A DNA stretch of 64,000 nucleotides from Roseateles asaccharophilus (GTDB lineage Bacteria > Pseudomonadota > Gammaproteobacteria > Burkholderiales > Burkholderiaceae_C), in assembly GCF_004362405.1 (NCBI RefSeq), contig NZ_SNXE01000001.1, positions 868,001 to 932,000 of the forward strand. The letters are read 5' to 3'. The notes below the pieces were generated by a model. That model saw nothing but the letters and a program-made list of their open reading frames with translations, did not search any database and was not told the DNA's origin. Below, one piece after another: positions 17,000-24,643 of this stretch. Within the stretch, counting starts at the first letter, position 1. Each line of letters opens with the position of its first letter. Position numbers and translations under genes: made by a program.

Positions 17000-18709
17000 T
17001 CAAGCGGAAGGTTGGTCTTGCGTGGCGATGTCACGCGACATCGCCTCCGGCGCGCTCACGCCCAGCACGCCCAGCGCATTGCGCAGCACCTGGCGGGTGG
17101 CCGCCAGCAGCGCGATACGCGCCTGGGTCAGTGCGGGTGCCTGATCCAGCACGCGCTCGGCTGCATAGTAGCTGTGGAATGCCGCGGCCAGGTCACGCAG
17201 GTAGAAGGCGATGTCGTGCGGGGCCAGGCCTTCGGCCGCGGCGCTGAGCACGCGCGGGTAGTCGGCCAGCTTGAGCATCAGCGCGGCCTCGGTGGGCGCG
17301 CTCAGCAGGGACAGATCGGCGGCGGTCAGCGTGGCCTCGTCCCCGCCCCAGTTGCGGATGATGGAGCTGATGCGGGCGTGCGCATACTGCACATAGAACA
17401 CCGGGTTCTCGTCGTTCTGCTTCAGGGCCAGGTCCACATCGAAGGTGAATTCGGTGTCGGCCTTGCGGCTGATCAGGAAGAAGCGCACCGCGTCACGGCT
17501 GGTCCAGTCGATCAGATCGCGCAGGGTCACATAGCTGCCGGCGCGCTTGGAGATCTTGACCTCCTCGCCGCCCTTCATCACCGTGACCATCTTGTGCAGC
17601 ACATAGTCCGGGAAACCCTGCGGGATGCCCAGGTTCTGCGCCTGCAGGCCGCCGCGCACGCGGGCAATGGTGCCGTGGTGGTCGGTGCCCTGGATGTTGA
17701 TGCACTTGGTGTAGCCGCGCTCGAACTTGTTGACGTGATAGGCCACGTCCGGCACGAAGTAGGTGTAGCCGCCGTCGGACTTGCGCATCACGCGGTCCTT
17801 GTCGTCCCCGTAGTCGGTGGACTTGAACCACAGCGCGCCGCCATCCTCATAGGTCTTGCCGCTGGCCACGATGCGCTCGACCGCCTTCTCCAGCTGGCCA
17901 CCGGCGTAGACGCTGCTCTCGAGGAAGTAGTTGTCGAACTTGAGGCCGAAGGCCTGCAGGTCCAGGTCTTGCTCGTGGCGCAGATAGGCCACGGCGAACT
18001 GGCGGATGCCCTCCAGATCCTCGACGTCGCCGCTGGCGGTGAACTCTCGGTCATCGGCCTTGACGGTCTCCTTGCGCAGGAAGGCGTCGGCGATGTCCTG
18101 GATGTAGTCGCCGTTGTAGGCGGCCTCGGGCCAGTCGGCGTCGCCGGGCTTGACGCCCTTCAGACGCATCTGCGTGGAGTTGGCCAACGTGGCGATCTGC
18201 ACGCCGGCGTCGTTGTAATAGAACTCGCGCGTGACCTGGGCGCCCTGGGTCTGGAACAGGCTGCAGATCGCGTCGCCCAGCGCTGCCTGGCGGGCATGGC
18301 CCACATGCAGGGGGCCGGTCGGGTTGGCCGAGACGAACTCCACCATCACATGGCGGCCATTGGCCGGCTGGTCGCCGAAGGCGGGGCCCGCGCTCAGCAC
18401 CTCGGCCACCACGGCCTGCTTGGCGGCGGGCTTGAGGCGCAGATTGATGAAGCCGGGGCCGGCGATCTCCAGGGCCTCGACCCAGGTCTGGAAGGCGGGG
18501 CGGCGCTGCAGGGCCGCCACCAGGGCTTCGGCCAGCTCGCGCGGGTTCTTCTTCAGCGGGCGGGCCAGCTGCATGGCCACCGTGATGGCGTAGTCGCCAT
18601 GGCTGGCCTGCTTGGGCGACTCGAAGGCGGGCGCCAGCGCGGCGCCGGGGCTGAGTTCTTGGATGGCCTCGCCCAGGGCGGCGAGCAAATCCTGCTTGGC
18701 TTGAATCAT
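17000..18709 (-). CDS. argS: Arginyl-tRNA synthetase
   Basis: A 569-residue class I synthetase. The HIGH motif appears as HVGHARQ at about residue 133, and the KMSKS loop as KISKRAG at about residue 383. An N-terminal Add-1 domain and a C-terminal DALR anticodon-binding domain are present. The start MIQAKQDLL at 18709 matches the family; an upstream in-frame start would overlap the divergent kinase gene. A TAGAAT −10-like hexamer ends 7 bases before the ATG, so the mRNA may be leaderless. First gene of the argS–SPOR–dsbA–lptAB–rpoN cluster. Confidence 0.95.
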   Translation of the reverse strand: MIQAKQDLLAALGEAIQELSPGAALAPAFESPKQASHGDYAITVAMQLARPLKKNPRELAEALVAALQRRPAFQTWVEALEIAGPGFINLRLKPAAKQAVVAEVLSAGPAFGDQPANGRHVMVEFVSANPTGPLHVGHARQAALGDAICSLFQTQGAQVTREFYYNDAGVQIATLANSTQMRLKGVKPGDADWPEAAYNGDYIQDIADAFLRKETVKADDREFTASGDVEDLEGIRQFAVAYLRHEQDLDLQAFGLKFDNYFLESSVYAGGQLEKAVERIVASGKTYEDGGALWFKSTDYGDDKDRVMRKSDGGYTYFVPDVAYHVNKFERGYTKCINIQGTDHHGTIARVRGGLQAQNLGIPQGFPDYVLHKMVTVMKGGEEVKISKRAGSYVTLRDLIDWTSRDAVRFFLISRKADTEFTFDVDLALKQNDENPVFYVQYAHARISSIIRNWGGDEATLTAADLSLLSAPTEAALMLKLADYPRVLSAAAEGLAPHDIAFYLRDLAAAFHSYYAAERVLDQAPALTQARIALLAATRQVLRNALGVLGVSAPEAMSRDIATQDQPSA

Positions 18710-18716
18710 GGTTCGA

Positions 18717-18722
18717 ATTCTA
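18717..18722 (-). promoter_or_regulatory. Candidate −10 element of argS
   Basis: On the minus strand this reads TAGAAT. It ends 7 bases before the argS ATG, which would place the transcription start at or next to the start codon. No convincing −35 is visible. Confidence 0.4.
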
Positions 18723-18733
18723 CGGGCGGCGCA

Positions 18734-18739
18734 TATGAT
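18734..18739 (+). promoter_or_regulatory. Candidate −10 element of the Ser/Thr kinase gene
   Basis: The hexamer TATGAT ends 7 bases before the ATG at 18747. A weak −35-like TTCGAA sits 16 bases upstream at 18712–18717, overlapping the argS −10. This spacing suggests a leaderless message starting at ATG 18747. Confidence 0.4.
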
Positions 18740-18746
18740 GGCGCCC

Positions 18747-20120
18747 ATGGTCATGGACAGCAGCAGCACGCTGAGCACAAGCGGCCCCGGCGGGGGAGAC
18801 CTGCCCGCCTACATCGGCAAGTACCGCGTGGTACGCCGCCTGGGCGAGGGCGCGACCAGCGATGTCTTCCTGGCGCGCGACGACTTCCAGGGGCTGGAGG
18901 TGGCGGTCAAGCGCGTGCGGGCCTGGGCCCTGAGCGAGCATGGCGGCTCCGAGGGGCAGATCAGCCACCGCTTTTTCGCCGCCGAGGCCTCGCTGGCGGG
19001 GCGGCTCCAGCATCCAAACGTGGTGCAAATCCTGGACGCCGTGCCCGACCCGGACGCGCCCTACCTGGTCATGGAGTATGTGCAGGGGGTCACGCTCAAG
19101 AGCTTCTGCCGCAGCGACCGCCTCCTGCCCCTCGATCAGATCGTGGAGCTGGGCTTCAAGTGCGCCATGGCCCTGTCCTATGTCTACCGGCAGGGCCTGA
19201 TCCACCGCGATGTGAAGCCGGCCAATCTGCTGGCGGTGCTGGATGCGCAGGGCCAGCTCACCGATGTGAAGGTCAGCGATTTCGGCAGTGCCCTGAATCT
19301 GCGCTCCGACGCCACCCAGGTGCATCGCGTGGGCTCCCTGTCCTATATGCCGCCCGAGCAGATCGAAGGCGGGGATGTGGACTGCCGCGCCGACATCTAC
19401 TCCCTGGGCGCCGTGCTCTACCACCTGATAGCCGGCCGGCCGCCCTTTGATGCGCCCACCCAGATGGCGCTGATGCACCAGATCTACCACCAGGCGCCGG
19501 CATCCCTGATCGGGCAGCGGGGTGGCGTGACGCCGGAGCTGGATGCCGTGGTGCTCAAGGCCCTGGCCAAGCATCCGGGCGAGCGCTATCAGAACTGGGA
19601 GGACTTCGGCCGCGCCCTGTCCGAGCTGGTGGCGCGCCAGCTGGTCCCCCTGGCCCGGCTTTACGAGGTCAAGGACTCCGAGCGTTTCAATCTGCTGCGC
19701 GAGCTGGAGTTCTTCCATGACTTTGGCGATGTGGAGCTGTGGGAGGTGGTGCATCGCGCGCGCTGGCGCCGCTACCCCGTGGACCATGCGCTCTACAAAA
19801 AGGGCCAGGAGGGCAATAGCTTCCACATCATTGCCCAGGGCGAGGTGCAGGTCTTCCGCGACGGCACCTTGGTGGTGACCCTGGGCAAGGGCACCTCGGT
19901 GGGTGAGATGGCCTATCTGGCGCCCAATCCCGCCCTGCGTCGCCACAGCACCGACATCAAGGTGAGCGAGGTCTGCACCACCATCTCCTTCACGCCCGAG
20001 TCCCTGGGCCAGCTCAGCCCCGAGTGCCAGCACCGCTTCGACCGGGCCTTCATCCAGGTGCTGGTGCGGCGCCTGCATGCCGCCCACGAGGCCTTGGCGC
20101 ATCCCCGGCGCATCATGTGA
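18747..20120 (+). CDS. Ser/Thr protein kinase fused to a cyclic-nucleotide-binding-like domain
   Basis: A 457-residue cytoplasmic protein. The Hanks-type kinase has Gly-rich loop LGEGATSDV (32–40), Lys in VAVK (55), [10 protein letters not shown] (153–162) and DFG (178–180), so it should be active. From about residue 325 it has a cNMP-binding/CRP-type beta roll ([24 protein letters not shown]…[11 protein letters not shown]). No transmembrane segment or PASTA repeat is present, unlike PknB. Four in-frame ATGs lie close together (18735, 18738, 18747, 18753); I choose 18747 because of the −10 spacing. It is divergent from argS. The idea that a nucleotide ligand controls the kinase is inferred from domain order. 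Confidence 0.85.
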   Translation: MVMDSSSTLSTSGPGGGDLPAYIGKYRVVRRLGEGATSDVFLARDDFQGLEVAVKRVRAWALSEHGGSEGQISHRFFAAEASLAGRLQHPNVVQILDAVPDPDAPYLVMEYVQGVTLKSFCRSDRLLPLDQIVELGFKCAMALSYVYRQGLIHRDVKPANLLAVLDAQGQLTDVKVSDFGSALNLRSDATQVHRVGSLSYMPPEQIEGGDVDCRADIYSLGAVLYHLIAGRPPFDAPTQMALMHQIYHQAPASLIGQRGGVTPELDAVVLKALAKHPGERYQNWEDFGRALSELVARQLVPLARLYEVKDSERFNLLRELEFFHDFGDVELWEVVHRARWRRYPVDHALYKKGQEGNSFHIIAQGEVQVFRDGTLVVTLGKGTSVGEMAYLAPNPALRRHSTDIKVSEVCTTISFTPESLGQLSPECQHRFDRAFIQVLVRRLHAAHEALAHPRRIM

Positions 20121-20224
20121 TCGTTCGCCCGGGTCAACCGGCTTGAGCCCTGGGCGTTGCTGTGTTGGAATTCATGCGGCACCGTGCTGCATGGTGCCCA
20201 CACTCATCAGGAAGGAACCTCACC

Positions 20225-20524
20225 ATGAAGCTTCATATCGCGCTGCTGACCCTGGCTTTTGCCGCTGCGACCGGTGCGCAGGCCGAGGAGAAGAAAGCGC
20301 CCACGCCCCAGCAGGCCAAGATGGCGGCCTGCAACAAGGACGCGGGCGAGAAGAAGGGCGATGAGCGCAAGGCCTTCATGAAGGAATGCCTCTCCGCCAA
20401 GCCCGCCGCAGCCGCCAGCACGCCCCAGCAGGAAAAGATGAAGACCTGCAATGCCGACGCCAAGGGCAAGACCGGCGATGAGCGCAAGGCCTTCATGAAG
20501 GAATGCCTCAGCAACAAGAGCTGA
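20225..20524 (+). CDS. psiF: PsiF-repeat periplasmic protein
   Basis: A 99-residue protein with a signal peptide (1–20, AQA) and two copies of the PsiF repeat (about 27–59 and 66–98), each TPQQ-x-KM-x-x-CN-x-DA…K-x-GDERKAFMKECLS with two conserved Cys. E. coli psiF is phosphate-starvation-induced, of unknown function. The ATG at 20225 follows AAGGAA. No Pho box is recognisable in the 104 bases upstream. A terminator follows. Confidence 0.88.
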   Translation: MKLHIALLTLAFAAATGAQAEEKKAPTPQQAKMAACNKDAGEKKGDERKAFMKECLSAKPAAAASTPQQEKMKTCNADAKGKTGDERKAFMKECLSNKS

Positions 20525-20540
20525 GCTCCGGCCAGCAACG

Positions 20541-20567
20541 AAACGGCCCCGCTCGCGGGGCCGTTTT
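20541..20567. terminator. Bidirectional intrinsic terminator after psiF
   Basis: A G+C-rich perfect stem (CGGCCCCGC/GCGGGGCCG) is flanked by A and T runs on the two sides. It can therefore stop both psiF (+) and the convergent membrane gene (−). Confidence 0.85.
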
Positions 20568-20583
20568 GCATGGGGCGCCGTTC

Positions 20584-21039
20584 TCAGCGGGTGCCCACAC
20601 CGCGCGCCAGCATCACCGCGGCGATGGGGATCAGGATCAGCAGATGAGCCTGCAGCATGATGCGAGCGCGGGTGCTGCGGATCTCCGCCTCGGCGGGCAG
20701 GGTGCCGTCGGCCTCCAGCGTGCGCAGCCAGCGCCGAAAGCGCAGGGTGGGCTGGATGGAGAGCAGGCCGATCACCACGAACAGGCCCAGCTTGGCGTGC
20801 AGCAGGGGCTGGCTCCAGTACCAGCTGCCGCCCTTCATGCCCCAGTAGGCGCGGGCCAGGCCCGTGAGCAGCACGGCCACGGCCGTGATGCCGTAGATGG
20901 CATCCAGCCGCGCCAGCCGCCGCACCACGGCGGCATTCATCCACTCGACACGGCAGAGCGCCGCCTCGCTGCTGAGAAAGACCACCAGGCTGAGGATGGC
21001 CACGAGGTGCAGGCCGGCGAGCAGGGCTTCCAGGGTCAT
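20584..21039 (-). CDS. DUF2214-type integral membrane protein
   Basis: A 151-residue protein with four predicted membrane helices (about 5–25, 45–67, 82–102, 127–147). The pattern of a membrane protein with conserved R…RLDAIYGITAVAVLLTGLAR and YWGMKGGSWYW…HAKLGLF matches DUF2214. Function unknown. It starts one base after the LysR stop, so the pair is probably one operon. Confidence 0.75.
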   Translation of the reverse strand: MTLEALLAGLHLVAILSLVVFLSSEAALCRVEWMNAAVVRRLARLDAIYGITAVAVLLTGLARAYWGMKGGSWYWSQPLLHAKLGLFVVIGLLSIQPTLRFRRWLRTLEADGTLPAEAEIRSTRARIMLQAHLLILIPIAAVMLARGVGTR

Positions 21040-21040
21040 G

Positions 21041-21970
21041 TCAGGGTCCGTTGGCGGCGGCGGCGGCCTGCTGCCAGTAGGCCGGGCTGCCGTAATGCTG
21101 TTTGAGAAAGTCTATCCACAGCCGGACCCGCAAGGGCAGATGCTTGCGCTGGGGCACCAGGGCGTAGATGCCATTGGGTGGGGCGGCGAAGGCATCCAGC
21201 ACCGACTGCAGGCGCCCGGCCTTGATATCGGCTTCGACCTCCCAGAGGCTGCGCCAGGCCAGGCCCAGGCCGGCCAGGCACCATTGATGCAGGACCTGGC
21301 CATCGCTGCAGTCCAGCCGGCCCTGCGGGCGCCAGTGATAGAGCTGGCCGTCGACCCAGAAGGCCCAGCCCCGGGCCTGGCTGGCCTCCGAGGACAGGCT
21401 CAGCGTCTGATGCCGCGCCAGCTCGCTGGGGTGCTGGGGCACGCCGGCGCGCTTGAGATAGGCCGGTGTGGCCACGCACAGGCGCCGGTTGTCCGCCAGG
21501 CGCATGCTCACCAGGCTGGAATCCGCCAGATCCCCCACGCGCACCGCGCAGTCGAAACCCTCGTTGACGATGTCCACCACCCGGTCCGAGAGATTGAGCG
21601 AGAGGCTCAGCTCCTGATGCCGGGCCAGAAACTCGGGCACCAGGGGCGCCACATGGCGGCGTCCGAAGCCCGCCGGCGCCGTGATGCGCAGGTGTCCGCT
21701 GGCCTTGATGCCCCCGGCGCTCACGCCGGCCTCGGCATCGGCAAACTCCACCAGCAGGCGCTGGCAGTCCTCCAGAAAGCTGCTGCCCTCGTGGGTGAGG
21801 GTGATGCGCCGCGTGGTGCGCACCAGCAGCTTCACGCCCAGGCGCTCTTCCAGGGCATCTATGCGCCGTCCCATCACGGCGGGGGCCACGCCCTCGGTCT
21901 GGGCGGCCGCCGTGAGGCTGCCCTTGGTGGCGACCAGCACAAAGGATTCGATCTGCTTCAAGCGGTCCAT
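21041..21970 (-). CDS. LysR-family transcriptional regulator
   Basis: A 309-residue regulator. The N-terminal winged HTH (residues 1–60, FVLVATKGSLTAAAQTEGVAPAVMGRRI) is followed by a LysR substrate-binding domain (about 92–295). It belongs to the DsdA/AaeR-like group with the RTTRRITLTHEG signature. The effector is unknown. It is divergent from glcB with 146 bases between them; control of its own operon (with the DUF2214 gene) or of glcB is possible but unproven. Confidence 0.9.
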   Translation of the reverse strand: MDRLKQIESFVLVATKGSLTAAAQTEGVAPAVMGRRIDALEERLGVKLLVRTTRRITLTHEGSSFLEDCQRLLVEFADAEAGVSAGGIKASGHLRITAPAGFGRRHVAPLVPEFLARHQELSLSLNLSDRVVDIVNEGFDCAVRVGDLADSSLVSMRLADNRRLCVATPAYLKRAGVPQHPSELARHQTLSLSSEASQARGWAFWVDGQLYHWRPQGRLDCSDGQVLHQWCLAGLGLAWRSLWEVEADIKAGRLQSVLDAFAAPPNGIYALVPQRKHLPLRVRLWIDFLKQHYGSPAYWQQAAAAANGP

Positions 21971-22066
21971 GCCCGTGATTGTGCATGGCCGTCGCGCTTA
22001 TTTTTGCGTTTTTGAGCATCATTACATGCGTTGGACGCGATGAATCCGGCCTGCCGCCTCGCATAA

Positions 22067-22079
22067 ATTGCATCGCAAT
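22067..22079. promoter_or_regulatory. Short dyad between the LysR gene and glcB
   Basis: ATTGC–ATC–GCAAT is a perfect 5-bp inverted repeat with a 3-base spacer, 38 bases before the glcB ATG. It could be an operator for the divergent LysR protein, but the match to T-N11-A is not exact. Confidence 0.35.
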
Positions 22080-22116
22080 GTCTTTTCTCTTCATCAGCTC
22101 AGTCAGGAGTTCCGCC

Positions 22117-24294
22117 ATGACCGCTTCCCGCACCCCCGCCCATCGCCTGCAGGTCGATTCCGCGCTCTACCGCTTCATCGAGGAGCAGGTGCTGCCGGGC
22201 ACCGGCGTGAGCAGCGCCGCCTTCTGGGCCGGTTTTGATGCCATTGCCCACGATCTGGCGCCCAAGAACGCGGCCCTGCTGGCCGAGCGCGATCGCCTGC
22301 AAAGCGAGCTGGATGCCTGGCACCGCGCCCATCCGGGCCCCATTGCCGACATGCCGGCCTACCGCGCTTTCCTGGAGCAGATCGGCTATCTGGTGCCCGT
22401 CCCGGCCCAGGTGAAGGCCACGACCGCGAATGTGGATGCCGAGCTGGCCCTGCAGGCCGGCCCGCAGTTGGTGGTGCCCATCCTGAACGCCCGCTACGCG
22501 CTGAATGCGGCCAATGCGCGCTGGGGCTCGCTCTATGACGCGCTCTACGGCACCGATGCCATTCCCGAGACCGACGGCGCGGAACGCGCCGGCGCCTACA
22601 ACCCGGTGCGCGGCGCCAAGGTCATCGCCTTTGCCCGCCAGGTGCTGGACCAGGCAGCGCCCCTGGCCGGCGGCGCCTCGCACAAGGACGCCACGGCCTA
22701 TACCGTGCAGGATGGCCGCCTGCAGGTGAGCCTGGCTGGCGGTGCCAGCACGGGCCTGCTTGATCCGGCCCAGTTCGTGGGCTACCAGGGCGAGGCCGCG
22801 GCGCCGCGCTCGGTGCTGCTGGTGCACAACGGCTTGCATCTGGATATCCAGATCGACCGCAGCACGCCCATTGGCCGCAGCGACGCCGCCGGCGTGGCCG
22901 ATGTGGTGCTGGAAGCCGCCCTGTCCACCATCCTGGACCTAGAGGATTCGGTGGCGGCCGTGGATGCCGAGGACAAGCTGCTGGCCTACAGCAACTGGCT
23001 GGGCATCCAGCTGGGCACCCTGACCGAGGAAGTCAGCAAGGGCGGCAAGACCTTCACCCGGCGCCTGAACGCCGACCGCGTCTACCAGCGGCCCGCCGGT
23101 GGCGAGCTCAGCCTGCATGGCCGTTCGCTGATGTTCGTGCGCAATGTCGGCCACTTGATGAGCAATCCCGCCATCCTGCTGCAGGGCGGCCGCGAGATTC
23201 CCGAGGGCATCATGGATGCGGTCATCACCACGACCATCGCCCTGCATGACCTGAAGCGCCGCGGGAATTCGCGCACCGGCTCCATCTACATCGTGAAGCC
23301 CAAGATGCATGGCCCGGCCGAGGTGGCCTTCGCGGCCGAGCTCTTCGGGCGCGTGGAGCAGCTCTTGGGCCTGCCGGACAGCACGGTCAAGCTGGGCATC
23401 ATGGACGAGGAGCGCCGCACCAGCGTCAACCTCAAGGCCTGCATCGCCGCCGCGGCCAGCCGCGTGGCCTTCATCAACACCGGCTTCCTGGACCGCACCG
23501 GCGACGAGATGCACACCGCCATGCTGGCCGGCCCCATGCTGCGCAAGGGCGATATGAAGAGCAGCGCCTGGATCCAGGCCTATGAGCGCAGCAATGTGCT
23601 GGTGGGCCTGCAGTGCGGCCTGCGCGGCCGTGCCCAGATCGGCAAGGGCATGTGGGCCATGCCCGATCTGATGGCCGCCATGCTGGAGCAGAAGATTGGC
23701 CACCCCAAGGCCGGCGCCAACACCGCCTGGGTGCCCAGCCCCACGGCCGCCACCCTGCATGCCCTGCATTACCACCAGGTCCATGTGGCCGCGGTGCAGC
23801 AGGAGCTGGAGAAGATTGACCTGGACGCCGAACGCGAGGACATCCTCCACAAGCTGCTGAGCGTGCCCGTGGCCGCCAAGCCCAGCTGGAGCGCGCAGGA
23901 GCGCCAGCAGGAGCTGGACAACAACGTCCAGGGCATCCTGGGCTATGTGGTGCGCTGGATCGACCAGGGCGTGGGCTGCTCCAAGGTGCCCGACATCAAC
24001 GGCGTGGGCCTGATGGAAGACCGCGCCACCCTGCGCATCTCCAGCCAGCACATCGCCAACTGGCTGGAGCACGGCATCGTGACCGAAGCCCAGGTGCGCG
24101 AGACCTTCGCCCGCATGGCCGCCGTGGTGGACCAGCAAAACGCCGGCGACCCGGCTTACAAGAGCCTGTCGCAAAACCCCCAGGGTGCCGCCTTCCAGGC
24201 CGCACTGGACCTGGTCTTCAAGGGCAAGGTCCAGCCCAGCGGCTACACGGAGCCGCTGCTGCATGCGTGGCGGCTGAAGGTGAAGCAGGGCTGA
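22117..24294 (+). CDS. glcB: Malate synthase G
   Basis: A 725-residue enzyme condensing glyoxylate and acetyl-CoA to malate. Length fits isoform G (about 723), not A (about 530). The motifs [44 protein letters not shown] and [14 protein letters not shown] are typical, and the inserted alpha/beta domain characteristic of isoform G is present. ATG 22117 follows CAGGAG. No isocitrate lyase gene is in the window, so glyoxylate may come from glycolate or purine metabolism. Confidence 0.95.
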   Translation: MTASRTPAHRLQVDSALYRFIEEQVLPGTGVSSAAFWAGFDAIAHDLAPKNAALLAERDRLQSELDAWHRAHPGPIADMPAYRAFLEQIGYLVPVPAQVKATTANVDAELALQAGPQLVVPILNARYALNAANARWGSLYDALYGTDAIPETDGAERAGAYNPVRGAKVIAFARQVLDQAAPLAGGASHKDATAYTVQDGRLQVSLAGGASTGLLDPAQFVGYQGEAAAPRSVLLVHNGLHLDIQIDRSTPIGRSDAAGVADVVLEAALSTILDLEDSVAAVDAEDKLLAYSNWLGIQLGTLTEEVSKGGKTFTRRLNADRVYQRPAGGELSLHGRSLMFVRNVGHLMSNPAILLQGGREIPEGIMDAVITTTIALHDLKRRGNSRTGSIYIVKPKMHGPAEVAFAAELFGRVEQLLGLPDSTVKLGIMDEERRTSVNLKACIAAAASRVAFINTGFLDRTGDEMHTAMLAGPMLRKGDMKSSAWIQAYERSNVLVGLQCGLRGRAQIGKGMWAMPDLMAAMLEQKIGHPKAGANTAWVPSPTAATLHALHYHQVHVAAVQQELEKIDLDAEREDILHKLLSVPVAAKPSWSAQERQQELDNNVQGILGYVVRWIDQGVGCSKVPDINGVGLMEDRATLRISSQHIANWLEHGIVTEAQVRETFARMAAVVDQQNAGDPAYKSLSQNPQGAAFQAALDLVFKGKVQPSGYTEPLLHAWRLKVKQG

Positions 24295-24643
24295 GATTGA
24301 TCAAGGCGCGGTGGGGGGGGACTGTTGCGGCAGAGCTACGAAGTTGCGGAAATCGCGGCGCAAAGACATCGCATTCAGGCTCGCCCGCAACAGATGAGTG
24401 TGCAGTGGCGCAATGAGTTTTCTGGTGCTAAGTGATTGATGTGAAAGAAGTATTTATGCACTCCGAAATGCTTGCTGCGGTGCTCAAGTCGCACTTCCGC
24501 CTGGCGGGCTAGGGGAATCACGCCCTCGCTGCCCAAGAACGGATTCGGAGAATCAGGGTGGCAAATTTTTCAGTTCGCCCGTGTCGCCCACAAAGCGCCC
24601 GCGCGCTCACAAGGGTCAAAACCCTCAACTTTCAGGAGTCTGC
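24295..24643. other. Intergenic region between glcB and the TonB receptor
   Basis: 349 bases with no convincing ORF. It has a run of eight G near 24313 and lower G+C than the flanks around 24420–24460. The receptor ribosome binding site (CAGGAG) is near 24633. I see no clear terminator for glcB and no strong palindrome. It presumably holds the receptor promoter and a long leader. Confidence 0.5.

Noticed and set aside
16349-19450. A plus-strand open frame of over 1000 codons
   Set aside because: It runs opposite the SPOR gene and argS, then across the kinase gene in the wrong frame; composition is typical of a G+C shadow frame.
20121-20224. Pho box upstream of psiF
   Set aside because: No pair of CTGTCAT-like repeats with the right spacing could be found.
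24313-24320. G8 run as a frameshift site
   Set aside because: It lies in the intergenic region after the glcB stop and affects no reading frame.
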